Origin: Ottowia massiliensis
GTDB lineage: Bacteria; Pseudomonadota; Gammaproteobacteria; Burkholderiales; Burkholderiaceae_C
Direction: 5' to 3'
Assembly (NCBI RefSeq): GCF_900240305.1
Contig: NZ_LT964854.1
Location: forward strand, 1,488,001-1,552,000
DNA: 64,000 bases
Part shown: positions 8,892 through 17,427 of the stretch, piece by piece
Numbering within the stretch: the stretch's first letter is position 1
How the letters are laid out: each line of letters starts with the position of its first letter
The notes under the pieces: model-generated
Told to the model about the DNA's origin: nothing
The model's input: the letters and a program-made list of their open reading frames with translations, nothing else
The model's database searches: none
Position numbers and translations under genes: made by a program

Positions 8892-9439
8892 ACGCCGCCC
8901 GCAACCCCGAGCGCATCTGGCTGGCCCTGCTGGCCGCCGCGCTGCTGGCCTGCCTGGCGCTGGGCGCGTTCAAGGTGTATGACAAGCACCGCTGGGCTGC
9001 CTTGCGCCTGGCCGAAATCGAGCCGCGCTACGCCCGCCTGGCGGGCCTGCAAGCCAGCGCGCCGCAGCTGGACGAGCTGGCGCAGCAGCTGCGTGAGCGC
9101 ATGGCGCAATACGCCTATCCGGCGGGAGACGACCCCTCCTACGCTGGCAACGGCGCCTTGCAGCGCGTGCGCGAGCTGGCCGCCGCCGCCGGCTTGAGCG
9201 TGACCAGCAGCCAGGCGCTGGCCGCGCAGGAAAAAGAAGGCTTCTACCGCGTGGGGCTGAACCTGCGCCTGGAAGGCGAATGGGCGTCCATGGCGAAGCT
9301 GCTGCAATCCATCGCCGCCCTGCGCCCGGCCGTCTATGCCGAAAGCGTGCAGATCAACAGCCTGGCGGGCCACATGCCCGAAGGGCCGCAGACGGTGGCC
9401 GTCATGCTCAACCTCTTTGTCTTGCAGGAGCGTCCGTAA
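8888..9439 (+). CDS. gspM: Type II secretion protein GspM
   Basis: Small bitopic inner-membrane protein of the T2SS platform. Of 183 residues, a single N-terminal helix (about 11-27, LALLAAALLACLALGAF) is followed by a coiled coil (about 38-75) and a periplasmic ferredoxin-like domain. It starts four bases inside gspL. The identification rests on topology, size and position between gspL and gspC. The sequence assembly appears to go wrong shortly after its stop codon. Confidence 0.82.
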   Translation: MNAARNPERIWLALLAAALLACLALGAFKVYDKHRWAALRLAEIEPRYARLAGLQASAPQLDELAQQLRERMAQYAYPAGDDPSYAGNGALQRVRELAAAAGLSVTSSQALAAQEKEGFYRVGLNLRLEGEWASMAKLLQSIAALRPAVYAESVQINSLAGHMPEGPQTVAVMLNLFVLQERP

Positions 9440-9502
9440 GCGCGCCTTTTTCGCGCCACTTCAGCGTCATTTCCTGCGCCATTGCACATGCCCCGCCCGT
9501 CC

Positions 9503-9832
9503 CGCACCTTGTCCAGCGCCACGGCGGGCTTGGCCTGGCTTGGCGCGGCGGCCACGGGCGGCGGGCGGCCGCCTGTCCCCTTTTCACCACTCACGCCGCC
9601 GACCATCCTGCGGCGGTTGCCCTGTGTGGTCGTCTCTCGCCCCGGAGCACACGTTCCATTCTTCCTCGGTAACCTTNNNNNNNNNNNTTTTGTGTCGTGT
9701 CGGAGTCTGGTAGATGTTTGGTACTTACAGTCTACCATTGTTGAAGTCAGTGTAGATTTGTCGGAGCGAGGGAGACAGCACCTGCACGCGCCGCCAAAGG
9801 CGGTCGGCGGCGTCGGATGAGTACAAGAGACA
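9503..9832. other. Probable assembly chimera with N gap and adapter-like sequence
   Basis: 9503-9570 is an almost perfect reverse complement of 9979-10047 in gspC. It is followed by low-complexity, non-coding-looking sequence, eleven N (9677-9687), and at 9814-9832 a string ending GAGTACAAGAGACAG that closely resembles the end of the Nextera transposon adapter (GTGTATAAGAGACAG). Real sequence resumes at about 9833, where the gspC frame opens. This block is best read as a sequencing or assembly artefact, not biology. Confidence 0.8.
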
Positions 9833-10357
9833 GGGCTGGGCGCTGGCGCGCGCGCCTGGCAGCCGCCCCCGGCGCAGCCCCCGCAGTTCGACGGCCTGCT
9901 GGCCGCCGCGCCGCCGCTGGAGGCGCCTGCCCGCGCCGCGCCTGCCGTGCTGCTGGAGCGTCCCCCCTTTCACAGCAGCCGCCGCCCGCCGCCCGTGGCC
10001 GCCGCGCCAAGCCAGGCCAAGCCCGCCGTGGCGCTGGACAAGGTGCGCTTTTACGGCATCGTCACCAGCCCGGCGCTTACCACCGTGATGGCCGAGGTGG
10101 AGGAGCAGCCCCGCGCCCTGCGCGTGGGCGACCGCATCGGCGAATGGGAGCTGGCGGCAGTCAAAGGCCGCAGCATCACTTTCAGCAAAGGCGGCGAGCG
10201 CCATGTGATTGAACTTCCATACGTTCACACTGCGCCAGCTTCGCCCGCCGGAGCCGCTGACGCGCCGCCTCTGCCCGCTGGCATGCCCGCCCGCCCGCCG
10301 CAGGGCCGTCCGGCCCAGGGCATGCCGCCGCCTTCTTCTTTTAGACCGCAGTTTTGA
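9833..10357 (+). CDS. gspC: Type II secretion protein GspC, 5' end lost in assembly gap
   Basis: Inner-membrane T2SS protein whose HR domain contacts the secretin. From 9833 the frame is open and Pro/Ala-rich, then reaches an HR-type domain (LDKVRFYGIVTSPALTTVMA ... LRVGDRIGEWELAAVKGRSI) followed by a Pro-rich tail. The N-terminal transmembrane helix is missing because of the chimeric block upstream. The authentic start may be the ATG at 9488, 49 bases after gspM, but nothing between can be trusted. It could equally be annotated as a PilP-like or GspN-type protein; context favours GspC. Confidence 0.72.
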   Translation, partial: GLGAGARAWQPPPAQPPQFDGLLAAAPPLEAPARAAPAVLLERPPFHSSRRPPPVAAAPSQAKPAVALDKVRFYGIVTSPALTTVMAEVEEQPRALRVGDRIGEWELAAVKGRSITFSKGGERHVIELPYVHTAPASPAGAADAPPLPAGMPARPPQGRPAQGMPPPSSFRPQF

Positions 10358-10400
10358 GTTGCGACCGCGATTTCAATCCGCGCCACGAACCGTGTTTCCT

Positions 10401-12872
10401 ATGCCGCATCACCTCACGCCCCGCACCGCTCTTTCCCTGATCGCCCTGGGGCTGCTTGCCGCAGGCTGCAACAACCATGCGCCCATCGCGCCGCAGGCTC
10501 CTGCCGCCCTGGAAACCGTGGAAGAGCAAGCCGCCGCCGCGCCCAAGCCCGCCAGCGCGCCCGCCGCGCAGGCCGCCTCCAGCGATGAAGCCAGCGAGGA
10601 GCGCAAGCCCGTCATCATGCGCGGCACCGACGAAGTCGTCCGTCCGCCGAAGCACGCCGCCCGCGTTTCCGGCCCTGTGAGCGCCTTCAAGTTTGAAGAT
10701 GCGCCCGTGGGCGAAGTCGTGCACGTCATGCTGCGCGACCTGCTCAAGGTGGATTACGTCATTCACCCCCCGCTCAATGGCCGCGTCACCCTCGTCACGC
10801 GCGGCGAAGTCAGCGCCGACAGGGCCATGAACCTGCTCGAAAGCGCCTTGCAGCTCAACGGCATCGTCATGGCGCGCGACTCCAGCGGCACCTACCACGT
10901 GGGCGCGCCTGCCGCCCTGAAAGACATCGTGGCCGCTCCCCGCATTGCCGACGACGGCCCCATGCCTCCCGGCTACGGCGCCATCATCATCCCGCTGCAA
11001 TACTTGGGCGCGGGCGAAATGGCCAACATCCTGCGCGCCATGGTGCCGCCCGAAGCCATCGTGCGGGTGGACACGCTGCGCAACATCATCATCATGCGCG
11101 GCACCCGCACCGAAGCGGAAGGCTGGATGGATGTCGTTAAAACCTTTGACGTGAACCTGCTGCGCGGCATGTCAGTAGGCGTCTTCCCCCTGCAATACAC
11201 CTCGCCTGCGGAGGTGCAAAACGCCTTGGCCGTGCTCTCCGGCGCGACAGGCGCGGCCAGCGCTGGCGCAGCCCTGCCTGCCGCCGCGCCAGCCGCCGGA
11301 AAAGCCGCCGCGCCAGCCGCAGCCGGGGCCGGAGCCAGCGCCCTGGGCGAAAGCAACCCGCTCTTTGGCGCGTTGCGCATCCTGCCGCTGGAAAGCATCA
11401 ACGCCGTGCTTGTCATCACCCCCCGCGCCGCGTACCTGGACGAAGTCCAGCACTGGATCAGCAAGTTCGACCGCCCCAACGCGGGCAGCGCCGAACCGCA
11501 ACTCTTCGTCTACAAGGTCAGAAACGGCTCCGCTGACCACCTGGCCGAACTGCTCAACGGCATCTACGGCGGCAGCGCCGCCACCGTGCAAGGCGCCACG
11601 GGCGCCACCGGCGTGGCCCCCGGCCTGGGCAGCGTCTCCGGCAGCAGCGCCCGCAGCACATTCGGCGGCGCATTCGGCAACACGTTCGGCAACGCGTCAG
11701 GCGGCAGCGCCGTGGGCGGCTCGCTGGGCGGCGGCGCGTCTGGCAGCTCCTTGGGCGGCAATGCTTTCAGCGGCAATGCCTTCGGCAATTCAGCCAGCAC
11801 GCTTCGCAACGCCTCCGGCGCCGCAGGAAGCGCCTTCGGCAGCAACCGCATGAGCGGCCAGCAAGGCGGCGGCGACCAGGGTGCCGCCAGCGTTACTGTC
11901 AATCTGGGGCCAGACGTGCGTGTCATGGCCGACCGCATCAACAACACTTTGCTCATCTACGCGCCGCCCGCTGAATTCACGCGCATTGAAACTACTCTCA
12001 AGCGGCTGGACATTCAGCGTGCGCAAGTTCTCATCGAAGCCAGCATCATCGAAGTCACCCTGCGCGACGGCCTGCAATACGGCCTGCAATGGGCCTTCAA
12101 GAACAGTGGCGACTTCGGCACGGGCCGCACCGGCCTGGGCGTGCTCAACAACAACCGCAGCAACTCAACAACCACCATCGCAGGCGCAAGCCGTGGCGGC
12201 ACGATCACCAACGCAGCCCAGGGCTTCAGCTACACGCTCACCAGCTCCATCGGCAACCTCACCGCCGTGCTCAACACTCTGGCTTCCAAATCGCTCCTGA
12301 AGGTCATCTCCAGCCCCTCTCTCATGGTGCTTGACAACCACACCGCCGCCATCTCCGTAGGCGACCAGCAGCCCATCAACACCGGCACCACCATCAGCAG
12401 CAGCGGCACCATCGCCACCACCAACAACATCCAGTACAAAGACACGGGCGTCATGCTCAACGTCACCCCGTCCGTCAATGCAGGCGACTTGGTCACGCTC
12501 GAAATCGACCAGACCGTCACCGACGTGGGCGAGAAAGACGAAATTACCGGTCAGCGCAGCTTCCTTCAGCGCCAGATTGGCTCCAAGGTCGCCGTGCGCT
12601 CGGGCGAAACCATCGTGCTCGGCGGCCTGATCAAAAGCAAGCACACCCAAGGTTCCGCTGGTCTGCCCGTGCTGTCATCCATCCCGCTGCTGGGCGGCCT
12701 GTTCGGCAGCCAGTCCCGGGAAGACGTGCGCACCGAGCTGCTCGTCATCATCACCCCCCGCGTGCTGCGCTCCGACGAAGACGCCCGCGCCGTCAGCCGC
12801 GAACTGCGCGACCGCATGAAAGGCCTCTCGCTGAGCCAGCCCCTGGCAGGCGGCGCGCCAGCCGCTGACTGA
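10401..12872 (+). CDS. gspD: Type II secretion outer-membrane secretin GspD
   Basis: Forms the outer-membrane channel of the T2SS. The start at ATG 10401 gives a lipoprotein signal with lipobox LLAAGC (Cys23), so the secretin may be self-lipidated. Then come an N0 domain (about 90-165), N1-N3 domains, and a long Gly/Ser/Ala/Asn-rich insertion (about residues 405-490) inside the N3 region. The C-terminal secretin domain contains VPxLSSIPLLGGLFGSQ-type sequence (VLSSIPLLGGLFGS) and ends ELLVIITPRVLR. 823 residues is slightly longer than average because of the Gly/Ser insertion. It is last in the gsp operon. Confidence 0.95.
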   Translation: MPHHLTPRTALSLIALGLLAAGCNNHAPIAPQAPAALETVEEQAAAAPKPASAPAAQAASSDEASEERKPVIMRGTDEVVRPPKHAARVSGPVSAFKFEDAPVGEVVHVMLRDLLKVDYVIHPPLNGRVTLVTRGEVSADRAMNLLESALQLNGIVMARDSSGTYHVGAPAALKDIVAAPRIADDGPMPPGYGAIIIPLQYLGAGEMANILRAMVPPEAIVRVDTLRNIIIMRGTRTEAEGWMDVVKTFDVNLLRGMSVGVFPLQYTSPAEVQNALAVLSGATGAASAGAALPAAAPAAGKAAAPAAAGAGASALGESNPLFGALRILPLESINAVLVITPRAAYLDEVQHWISKFDRPNAGSAEPQLFVYKVRNGSADHLAELLNGIYGGSAATVQGATGATGVAPGLGSVSGSSARSTFGGAFGNTFGNASGGSAVGGSLGGGASGSSLGGNAFSGNAFGNSASTLRNASGAAGSAFGSNRMSGQQGGGDQGAASVTVNLGPDVRVMADRINNTLLIYAPPAEFTRIETTLKRLDIQRAQVLIEASIIEVTLRDGLQYGLQWAFKNSGDFGTGRTGLGVLNNNRSNSTTTIAGASRGGTITNAAQGFSYTLTSSIGNLTAVLNTLASKSLLKVISSPSLMVLDNHTAAISVGDQQPINTGTTISSSGTIATTNNIQYKDTGVMLNVTPSVNAGDLVTLEIDQTVTDVGEKDEITGQRSFLQRQIGSKVAVRSGETIVLGGLIKSKHTQGSAGLPVLSSIPLLGGLFGSQSREDVRTELLVIITPRVLRSDEDARAVSRELRDRMKGLSLSQPLAGGAPAAD

Positions 12873-12975
12873 AGGCGGCAAGGCAGCAAAGGCATGCCCG
12901 GCGCAAAGCGGCCATCTCCGCAAGAGCCGCCGGGCGAAAAAAACGCAAGCGCGCGATCTGCCCCTGCATCCTGGA

Positions 12976-13000
12976 AACCCGTTCAAAGCCTGCTCATGGG
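12976..13000 (+). repeat. Short intergenic motif AGCCTGTTCAAAG, copy a
   Basis: Sequence AACCCGTTCAAAGCCTGCTC. One of several intergenic copies of this motif, here about 70 bases before repeat R5. Confidence 0.5.
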
Positions 13001-13071
13001 CAAAAGCCCGGCGCGGCTGAAGAGCGCGCAAGCCATCGGCCCTGCCTGCTCATCAGGCTACATCAGAAACA

Positions 13072-13149
13072 GGAGCAAATTCAAAGGGGTGAAAACGACG
13101 TTTTGCGCAATATCCACCGGACATCTTGCTACGAATAAAGAAGCTAAAT
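13072..13149 (+). repeat. 78 bp interspersed repeat, copy R5
   Basis: From GGAGCAAAT to AAGCTAAAT with core ACCGGACATCTTGCTACGAA. Lies downstream of gspD. Confidence 0.85.
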
Positions 13150-13615
13150 AAAGTCTGCGCTTGCTCCTCATCGCCTTCAATCCCCCCTGCTTTCAGCCTG
13201 GGGCAGGCAGCCCAAACCGCGCCTGTGCGCCCATGAGCGGGCAGCGCGCAAACAGCCCCGTCAGGCAGCCAAACATCAAAACCAAGCCAACCATCATGCA
13301 GGCAAAGCCATCAGCGAACCCAGGCGAGGCGGCCGTTTGAGTGGTCATGGCTGCCTGCGTCGCGCCCTGCCATCCTGCCCCGCGCCTTCTGCTGCCGTCT
13401 CCCGGCCGGTTTTCAGCCGTTTCCCTGCTGCTTGCGGCGCGCATGCCAGAGCCGCCATACCATAAGCGCCCTGTGCGTTGCGCGCACCAACCAGCGCGCC
13501 GCCCTGTTCGCAGGCCATGCGCAGCCTTGAAACAAGCCTGCTGCCGCCTGTTTGCGCGCCCATGAATCCCTGGGCCTCATCTGTTTCCCTTTTCAATATT
13601 CTGGAGAAAACCGCC

Positions 13616-14029
13616 ATGTCTTTTTCCCTCGCCACCCGCGCAGCCGCTCTGGCCGCTGCCCTTGCGCTGGCCGCCTGCGCCAGCAACAGCGCCAAAACCC
13701 CGGAGCAAATCGTGGCCGAGCGCGCCGAAGCGCGCTGGCAGCACTTGATCAAGCAAGACTTCGCAGGCGCCTACGCCTACCTCACCCCGGCCTATCGCGA
13801 CGTAGTGCCCCAGGAGCAGTACCGCAGGCGCTTTGGCAGCGCCGGTGCCTGGACCAACGCCATCGTTCACGAAGTCAGCTGCGAGCCTGAGGCCTGCACC
13901 GTAAAAATGCGCATCACCACCCAGGTGCGCGTGCCCCTGTTTGCCACCCGCATCTCAGAAGTCACCACTTACATGGATGAACGCTGGGTGCGCGAAGACG
14001 GCCAGTGGTGGCTTTACCAAAGTCTTTAA
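13616..14029 (+). CDS. Small lipoprotein, function unknown
   Basis: 137 residues. The N-terminus is a lipoprotein signal with lipobox ALAAC (Cys about 21). The remainder has a short helix-rich segment with EQIVAERAEARW, then YLTPAYRDVVPQEQY and a Trp-rich end (RWVREDGQWWLYQSL). This pattern resembles NTF2-like or DUF4440-like small periplasmic lipoproteins, but I do not recognise a named family. ATG 13616 is preceded by CTGGAGAAAA, a good ribosome binding site, which decides the start over the upstream open frame. It is followed by a promoter for the surface protein gene. Confidence 0.75.
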   Translation: MSFSLATRAAALAAALALAACASNSAKTPEQIVAERAEARWQHLIKQDFAGAYAYLTPAYRDVVPQEQYRRRFGSAGAWTNAIVHEVSCEPEACTVKMRITTQVRVPLFATRISEVTTYMDERWVREDGQWWLYQSL

Positions 14030-14340
14030 GAGGCGGCGGCTCAGAGCCCGGCCGCAGGCGCAGCCAACACGCAGGCCCGGGCGGTTTGCGGCTGGCGCCT
14101 TGCAGACCATCGCGCCTTGTGGCCAACCCTGGACAGGCGCCAAAACAGGCGTCAAGGAAGGCGGCGGCCCGCAGTGTTGCAAAGTTGATGAAACGCTACA
14201 CGCAAACTGCAAAGAAGATTCGCAAGGTTTGTTGCCGCATGCACGCTTGTGCTAGCATTCTGCTTGCACGTTCAGGCTTTGTGCGCAATGCCTTGTCCTG
14301 AATGTTTGCGTTTCTTTTCTCTTTTATTGGAGTCATAGCT
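14030..14340. other. Upstream region of the surface protein gene
   Basis: A 311-base region without a gene. It holds a candidate sigma-70 promoter (14229-14258) and an AT-richer leader ending in a strong ribosome binding site (TTGGAG, 8 bases before ATG 14341), as expected for a strongly expressed gene. Confidence 0.5.
14229..14258 (+). promoter_or_regulatory. Candidate promoter of surface protein gene
   Basis: TTGTTG (14229-14234), an 18-base spacer and TAGCAT (14253-14258). It leaves an untranslated leader of about 75 bases before ATG 14341. Judged by eye only. Confidence 0.4.
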
Positions 14341-16098
14341 ATGATGAAGAAAAGCGTAATGGCAGTCGGCGTCGCTGCTTTGTTGGGTATGTCCGCTGCG
14401 CAGGCAGTGGTCGCTTTTGAAGACCAAGCGACTTTTGCTGCCCGCACTACTGACAAGGCCGGGGAAATGGGCCTCGTCCAGGCAGGCGGCATCGGCCACG
14501 TTCTGTTCACCCCTTACTACAGCACCGTAAACGGCAACACCACGCTGATCAGCTTGGTGAACACCGATGCAGAAATGGGCAAGGCCGTGAAGGTGCGCTT
14601 CCGTGGCGCAGCCAACTCTGACGACGTGCTGGACTTTACCGTTCTGCTCTCTCCTGGCGACGTGTGGACGGCCTCCATTCAGCCTTCCCTGACTGGCAAC
14701 GCCCGCATCACCACTCCTGACAGCTCTTGCGTGCTGCCCAGCCAGATTGGCGAAGATGGCGTGGACTTCCGCACCTATCGCCTTGACCAGAAGCTGAGCG
14801 AGGCAGCCAGGGCGTTGCACACCCGCGAAGGCTACATCGAGTTCCTGAACATGGCCGACATTTCGCCGTGGAAGGGGCGCGCTAGCGGCGCTGGTGCAGC
14901 CGATGCTGTGCCTAGCACCAAGAGCACGGTTTACAGCAACATCAAGCACGTCAACAACGTGGCGCCTTGCAATGCAGACGTTGCGTCCTGGCTGGTATCC
15001 TCCGATGCGCTGGCCAACCCCGCAAATTACGGCATTCTGCCTCCGACGGGCGGCCTGTTTGGCAACTGGGCCGTCTTCAACAACGAAAACATCACTTCCT
15101 ATGGCGGTGGTCACTACGCGTCGGCAGCGGTTAAAGGCACATCGGGGGCCGGTAACGCCGCGCGTTTGATCTTCTCTCCGCAATCTGAAGCTCCGGCAGG
15201 CGTGGTTGAAAGCGCCGATCCCTTGCTGAATGCAGACGCTCTATGGGGCGCCAGCCAAACGTACAGGGGTGCAGCTGTCGTCAATGGCAACGCCGTCGGA
15301 ACAGCGCTGATCCCCGCTCTGTGGCTGGATTTGCCTGACCTGTCCACTCCCTACACGCTGGCTGACGTGGATGGCACAGCTTTCTCGCCCAAGAAGCGCG
15401 CCTATGACCTGAGCTTGGCGCTGTCGGCTACGAAGGTGATGAACGAATTTGTGGCAACGCCTGAGAGCGCCACGGTGCCGTTCCGCACCGACTGGGTGTT
15501 CTCGCAGCCCACCCGCCGCTACCAAGTGGCTATGGCTTACAGCCAGGACGGCTCCGGCGAGCGCAACATTCCGGTGAACGCGCAGCCTGCTGCTGGTTAT
15601 GGCGTGAACTACTTCTTCGGCACGGTGACTGGTACAACCAACGCGATCACTGGCAACATGACGCTGGGTACGCGCAGCATTGGCGGCGTGTCCACGGGCG
15701 ACTTCCTGTGCACGAAGTCTGCCATCAAGGGCAGCAACCGTGAAGAAGCTTCCTTCTCCGCAGTGGGCCAGTTCTCTCCGGCTCCGGTGGTTGGCGCCAC
15801 TTTCTTCTGCGGCGAAACGGCTACGCTGAGCTTTAACAGCGACACCTCCAGGGTGCTGCATGCCGTTCTGGCGAACCAGCCGGTTGCCGTGCGTGTGGGT
15901 TCTGGCGGCGCTTCCACCGTTCAGGCTGGCTGGGCCACGCTGGAGCTGACGCCCGCAACGTCCACTACGACTGGCGGAACAGCAGTTACGAAACCTGCGA
16001 GGGGCCTGCCTGTCATCGGTTACGCAGCTACGTCCTTCTCCAATGGCGCGACCAACGGCAACTTTGGCGACGCCATTGAGCACCGCTACGCCCGTTGA
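14341..16098 (+). CDS. Secreted surface-layer-like protein, function unknown
   Basis: 585 residues with a clear Sec signal peptide (MMKKSVMAVGVAALLGMSAA then QA). The mature part is Gly/Ala/Ser/Thr/Asn-rich, low in Lys and has four Cys (near PDSSCVLPS, APCNAD, FLCTKSA, TFFCGET), so one or two disulfides are possible. There are no transmembrane helices. Codon choice is plainer than in its neighbours, as in highly expressed genes. Comamonadaceae carry abundant surface-layer proteins, including the nanopod protein NpdA of Delftia; this gene is of that general type, but homology is not demonstrated here. It is followed by a very strong terminator and a PpiC foldase gene. Confidence 0.7.
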   Translation: MMKKSVMAVGVAALLGMSAAQAVVAFEDQATFAARTTDKAGEMGLVQAGGIGHVLFTPYYSTVNGNTTLISLVNTDAEMGKAVKVRFRGAANSDDVLDFTVLLSPGDVWTASIQPSLTGNARITTPDSSCVLPSQIGEDGVDFRTYRLDQKLSEAARALHTREGYIEFLNMADISPWKGRASGAGAADAVPSTKSTVYSNIKHVNNVAPCNADVASWLVSSDALANPANYGILPPTGGLFGNWAVFNNENITSYGGGHYASAAVKGTSGAGNAARLIFSPQSEAPAGVVESADPLLNADALWGASQTYRGAAVVNGNAVGTALIPALWLDLPDLSTPYTLADVDGTAFSPKKRAYDLSLALSATKVMNEFVATPESATVPFRTDWVFSQPTRRYQVAMAYSQDGSGERNIPVNAQPAAGYGVNYFFGTVTGTTNAITGNMTLGTRSIGGVSTGDFLCTKSAIKGSNREEASFSAVGQFSPAPVVGATFFCGETATLSFNSDTSRVLHAVLANQPVAVRVGSGGASTVQAGWATLELTPATSTTTGGTAVTKPARGLPVIGYAATSFSNGATNGNFGDAIEHRYAR

Positions 16099-16185
16099 TA
16101 AGGCGGGCAGGAAAGAGGCCTGAGGCGAGCCGCCTTTGGCTCTCTTTCCGGCACAAGTGCAGTTGCGGCGCTTACGCAAGCGCCG

Positions 16186-16231
16186 CACACAAAAGAAAAA
16201 GGCGGAGAATTCCGCCTTTTTCTTTTGTGTG
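16186..16231. terminator. Strong bidirectional-looking terminator hairpin
   Basis: A perfect 21-base-pair stem (16186-16206 with 16211-16231) has a GAAT loop. The GC-rich core GGCGGA/TCCGCC is flanked by A-rich and T-rich arms, so it can terminate in either direction. It separates the surface protein gene from the PpiC gene. Confidence 0.9.
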
Positions 16232-16258
16232 GTTTGCCATTTTCAGAAGGTGTTTCGC

Positions 16259-17278
16259 ATGACAGACAAGCAAAAATACATAAGACAGAGTGCAGTGGGC
16301 GGTTTGAAAAATGCCGCCTGGGCGGCGGCTCTGGCAGCGCTGCTGTGGCAGGGCCATGCGCTGGCTGCGTCTCCAGCCCCTGCCGTCTCCCACAAACCCC
16401 TCGCGTTGGAGACCGTGCTGCTGCGCGGCCCGGCAGGGCAGATTACGCTGGCTGAGGTGCAGGCGCTGGCCGCCATTTCCGTGCCGCCCGAGCAGCGCGC
16501 CGCCGTGCTGGGCAGCCGCAACAGCCTGGAGCAGCTGGCGCTGGCCGCCTACACCCAAAAGGCGCTGGCCGCCCAGGCGCGCGCCGCAGGTTACGACAAG
16601 AACGAGCAGGCGCAGTATGCGGAACGCCTGGCCGCCACGCGCGCCCTCAGCGACAGCTGGATGGCCCACCAGTCCGAGCTGCAAAAGCCTGCCGACGCGC
16701 AGCTGGAAAAGCTGGCCCGCAGCATGTTTGCCAACGACAAGGCCAGCTTCGCCGAAGGCCCGCGCGTGCATGTGCGCCACTTGCTGGTGCGCCCCGGCGA
16801 GGGCCGCACGGAAGAACAGGCCCAGGCTCACGCCGAGGCCCTGTTGGCGCGCCTGAAAGCGGGCGAATCCATGGAAAAGCTGGCCCGCGAGGAATCTGCC
16901 GACAAGGGCAGCGCCGCGCGCGGCGGCGAGCTGCCGCCTTTTGGCCGGGGCCGCATGGCGCCTGAATTCGAGCAGGCCGCCTTTTTGCTGCAAAAGCCGG
17001 GTGAGCTGGCAGGCCCCATCAAAACCGATTTCGGCTACCACCTGATTGAGTTGATTGAGCGCCTGCCCGCTGCCGAGCCTGTATTCGAGGATTACCGCGA
17101 CAGGCTGATTGAGGGCCTGCGGATCCGGCGTCAGCAGCAAATTCGCGAGGAGCTGTGGCGCGAAGCGCAGAAAGACGTGCAATACGAGCAGGCTGCCATT
17201 GATGCTGCAGTGGGAGGGCAGCCCGCCGTTCCGCTCAAGAGCGCGCCACCTGCTGCCCCTGCTCCTGCCGCCAAATAA
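16259..17278 (+). CDS. PpiC/parvulin-type peptidyl-prolyl isomerase (periplasmic foldase)
   Basis: 339 residues. The start region contains a Sec-type or signal-anchor helix (AAWAAALAALLWQGHALAA). An N-terminal helical part is followed by a rotamase domain (about 165-265) with VHVRHLLV, ARGGELPPFGRGRMAPEFEQ and FGYHLIELIE, the parvulin signature. The C-terminal tail is Ala/Pro-rich. It catalyses prolyl cis-trans isomerisation during folding of exported proteins. The gene sits directly after the surface protein, so a dedicated chaperone role is plausible. SurA is an alternative, but only one parvulin domain is visible. Confidence 0.87.
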   Translation: MTDKQKYIRQSAVGGLKNAAWAAALAALLWQGHALAASPAPAVSHKPLALETVLLRGPAGQITLAEVQALAAISVPPEQRAAVLGSRNSLEQLALAAYTQKALAAQARAAGYDKNEQAQYAERLAATRALSDSWMAHQSELQKPADAQLEKLARSMFANDKASFAEGPRVHVRHLLVRPGEGRTEEQAQAHAEALLARLKAGESMEKLAREESADKGSAARGGELPPFGRGRMAPEFEQAAFLLQKPGELAGPIKTDFGYHLIELIERLPAAEPVFEDYRDRLIEGLRIRRQQQIREELWREAQKDVQYEQAAIDAAVGGQPAVPLKSAPPAAPAPAAK

Positions 17279-17427
17279 AGGAAAGGAAGGAGGAAAGCAA
17301 GGAAAGGCGAGGAGGCGCAGGAACTCCTTGACGCGAGGCCGCGCCCGGCTCTCTCCTTTCATCCTTTCTCCTTTCTTTTTCTTGTTTTTTCTGCACCCGC
17401 CTGTTTCCCTGCAGCTTCTGCCCTGCC

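Larger units (their letters stand above)
12873..13615. other. Intergenic region gspD - lipoprotein
   Basis: This 743-base stretch contains one AGCCTGTTCAAAG-type motif (12976-13000) and repeat R5 (13072-13149). A possible 51-codon minus-strand frame with a hydrophobic helix (13193-13348) has no ribosome binding site and is not called. No clear terminator follows gspD. Confidence 0.5.

Noticed and set aside
9688..9832. Apparent AT-richer sequence after the N gap as a possible regulatory region or insertion
   Set aside because: Adapter-like end and the inverted gspC piece on the other side of the gap show it is an assembly artefact.
13193..13348. Possible 51-codon minus-strand small membrane protein
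   Set aside because: It has one hydrophobic helix but no ribosome binding site, no neighbour logic and no family resemblance.
16186..16231. Long perfect hairpin considered as a small RNA or regulatory operator
   Set aside because: GC core with A/T arms directly after a stop codon is the normal form of a strong intrinsic terminator.
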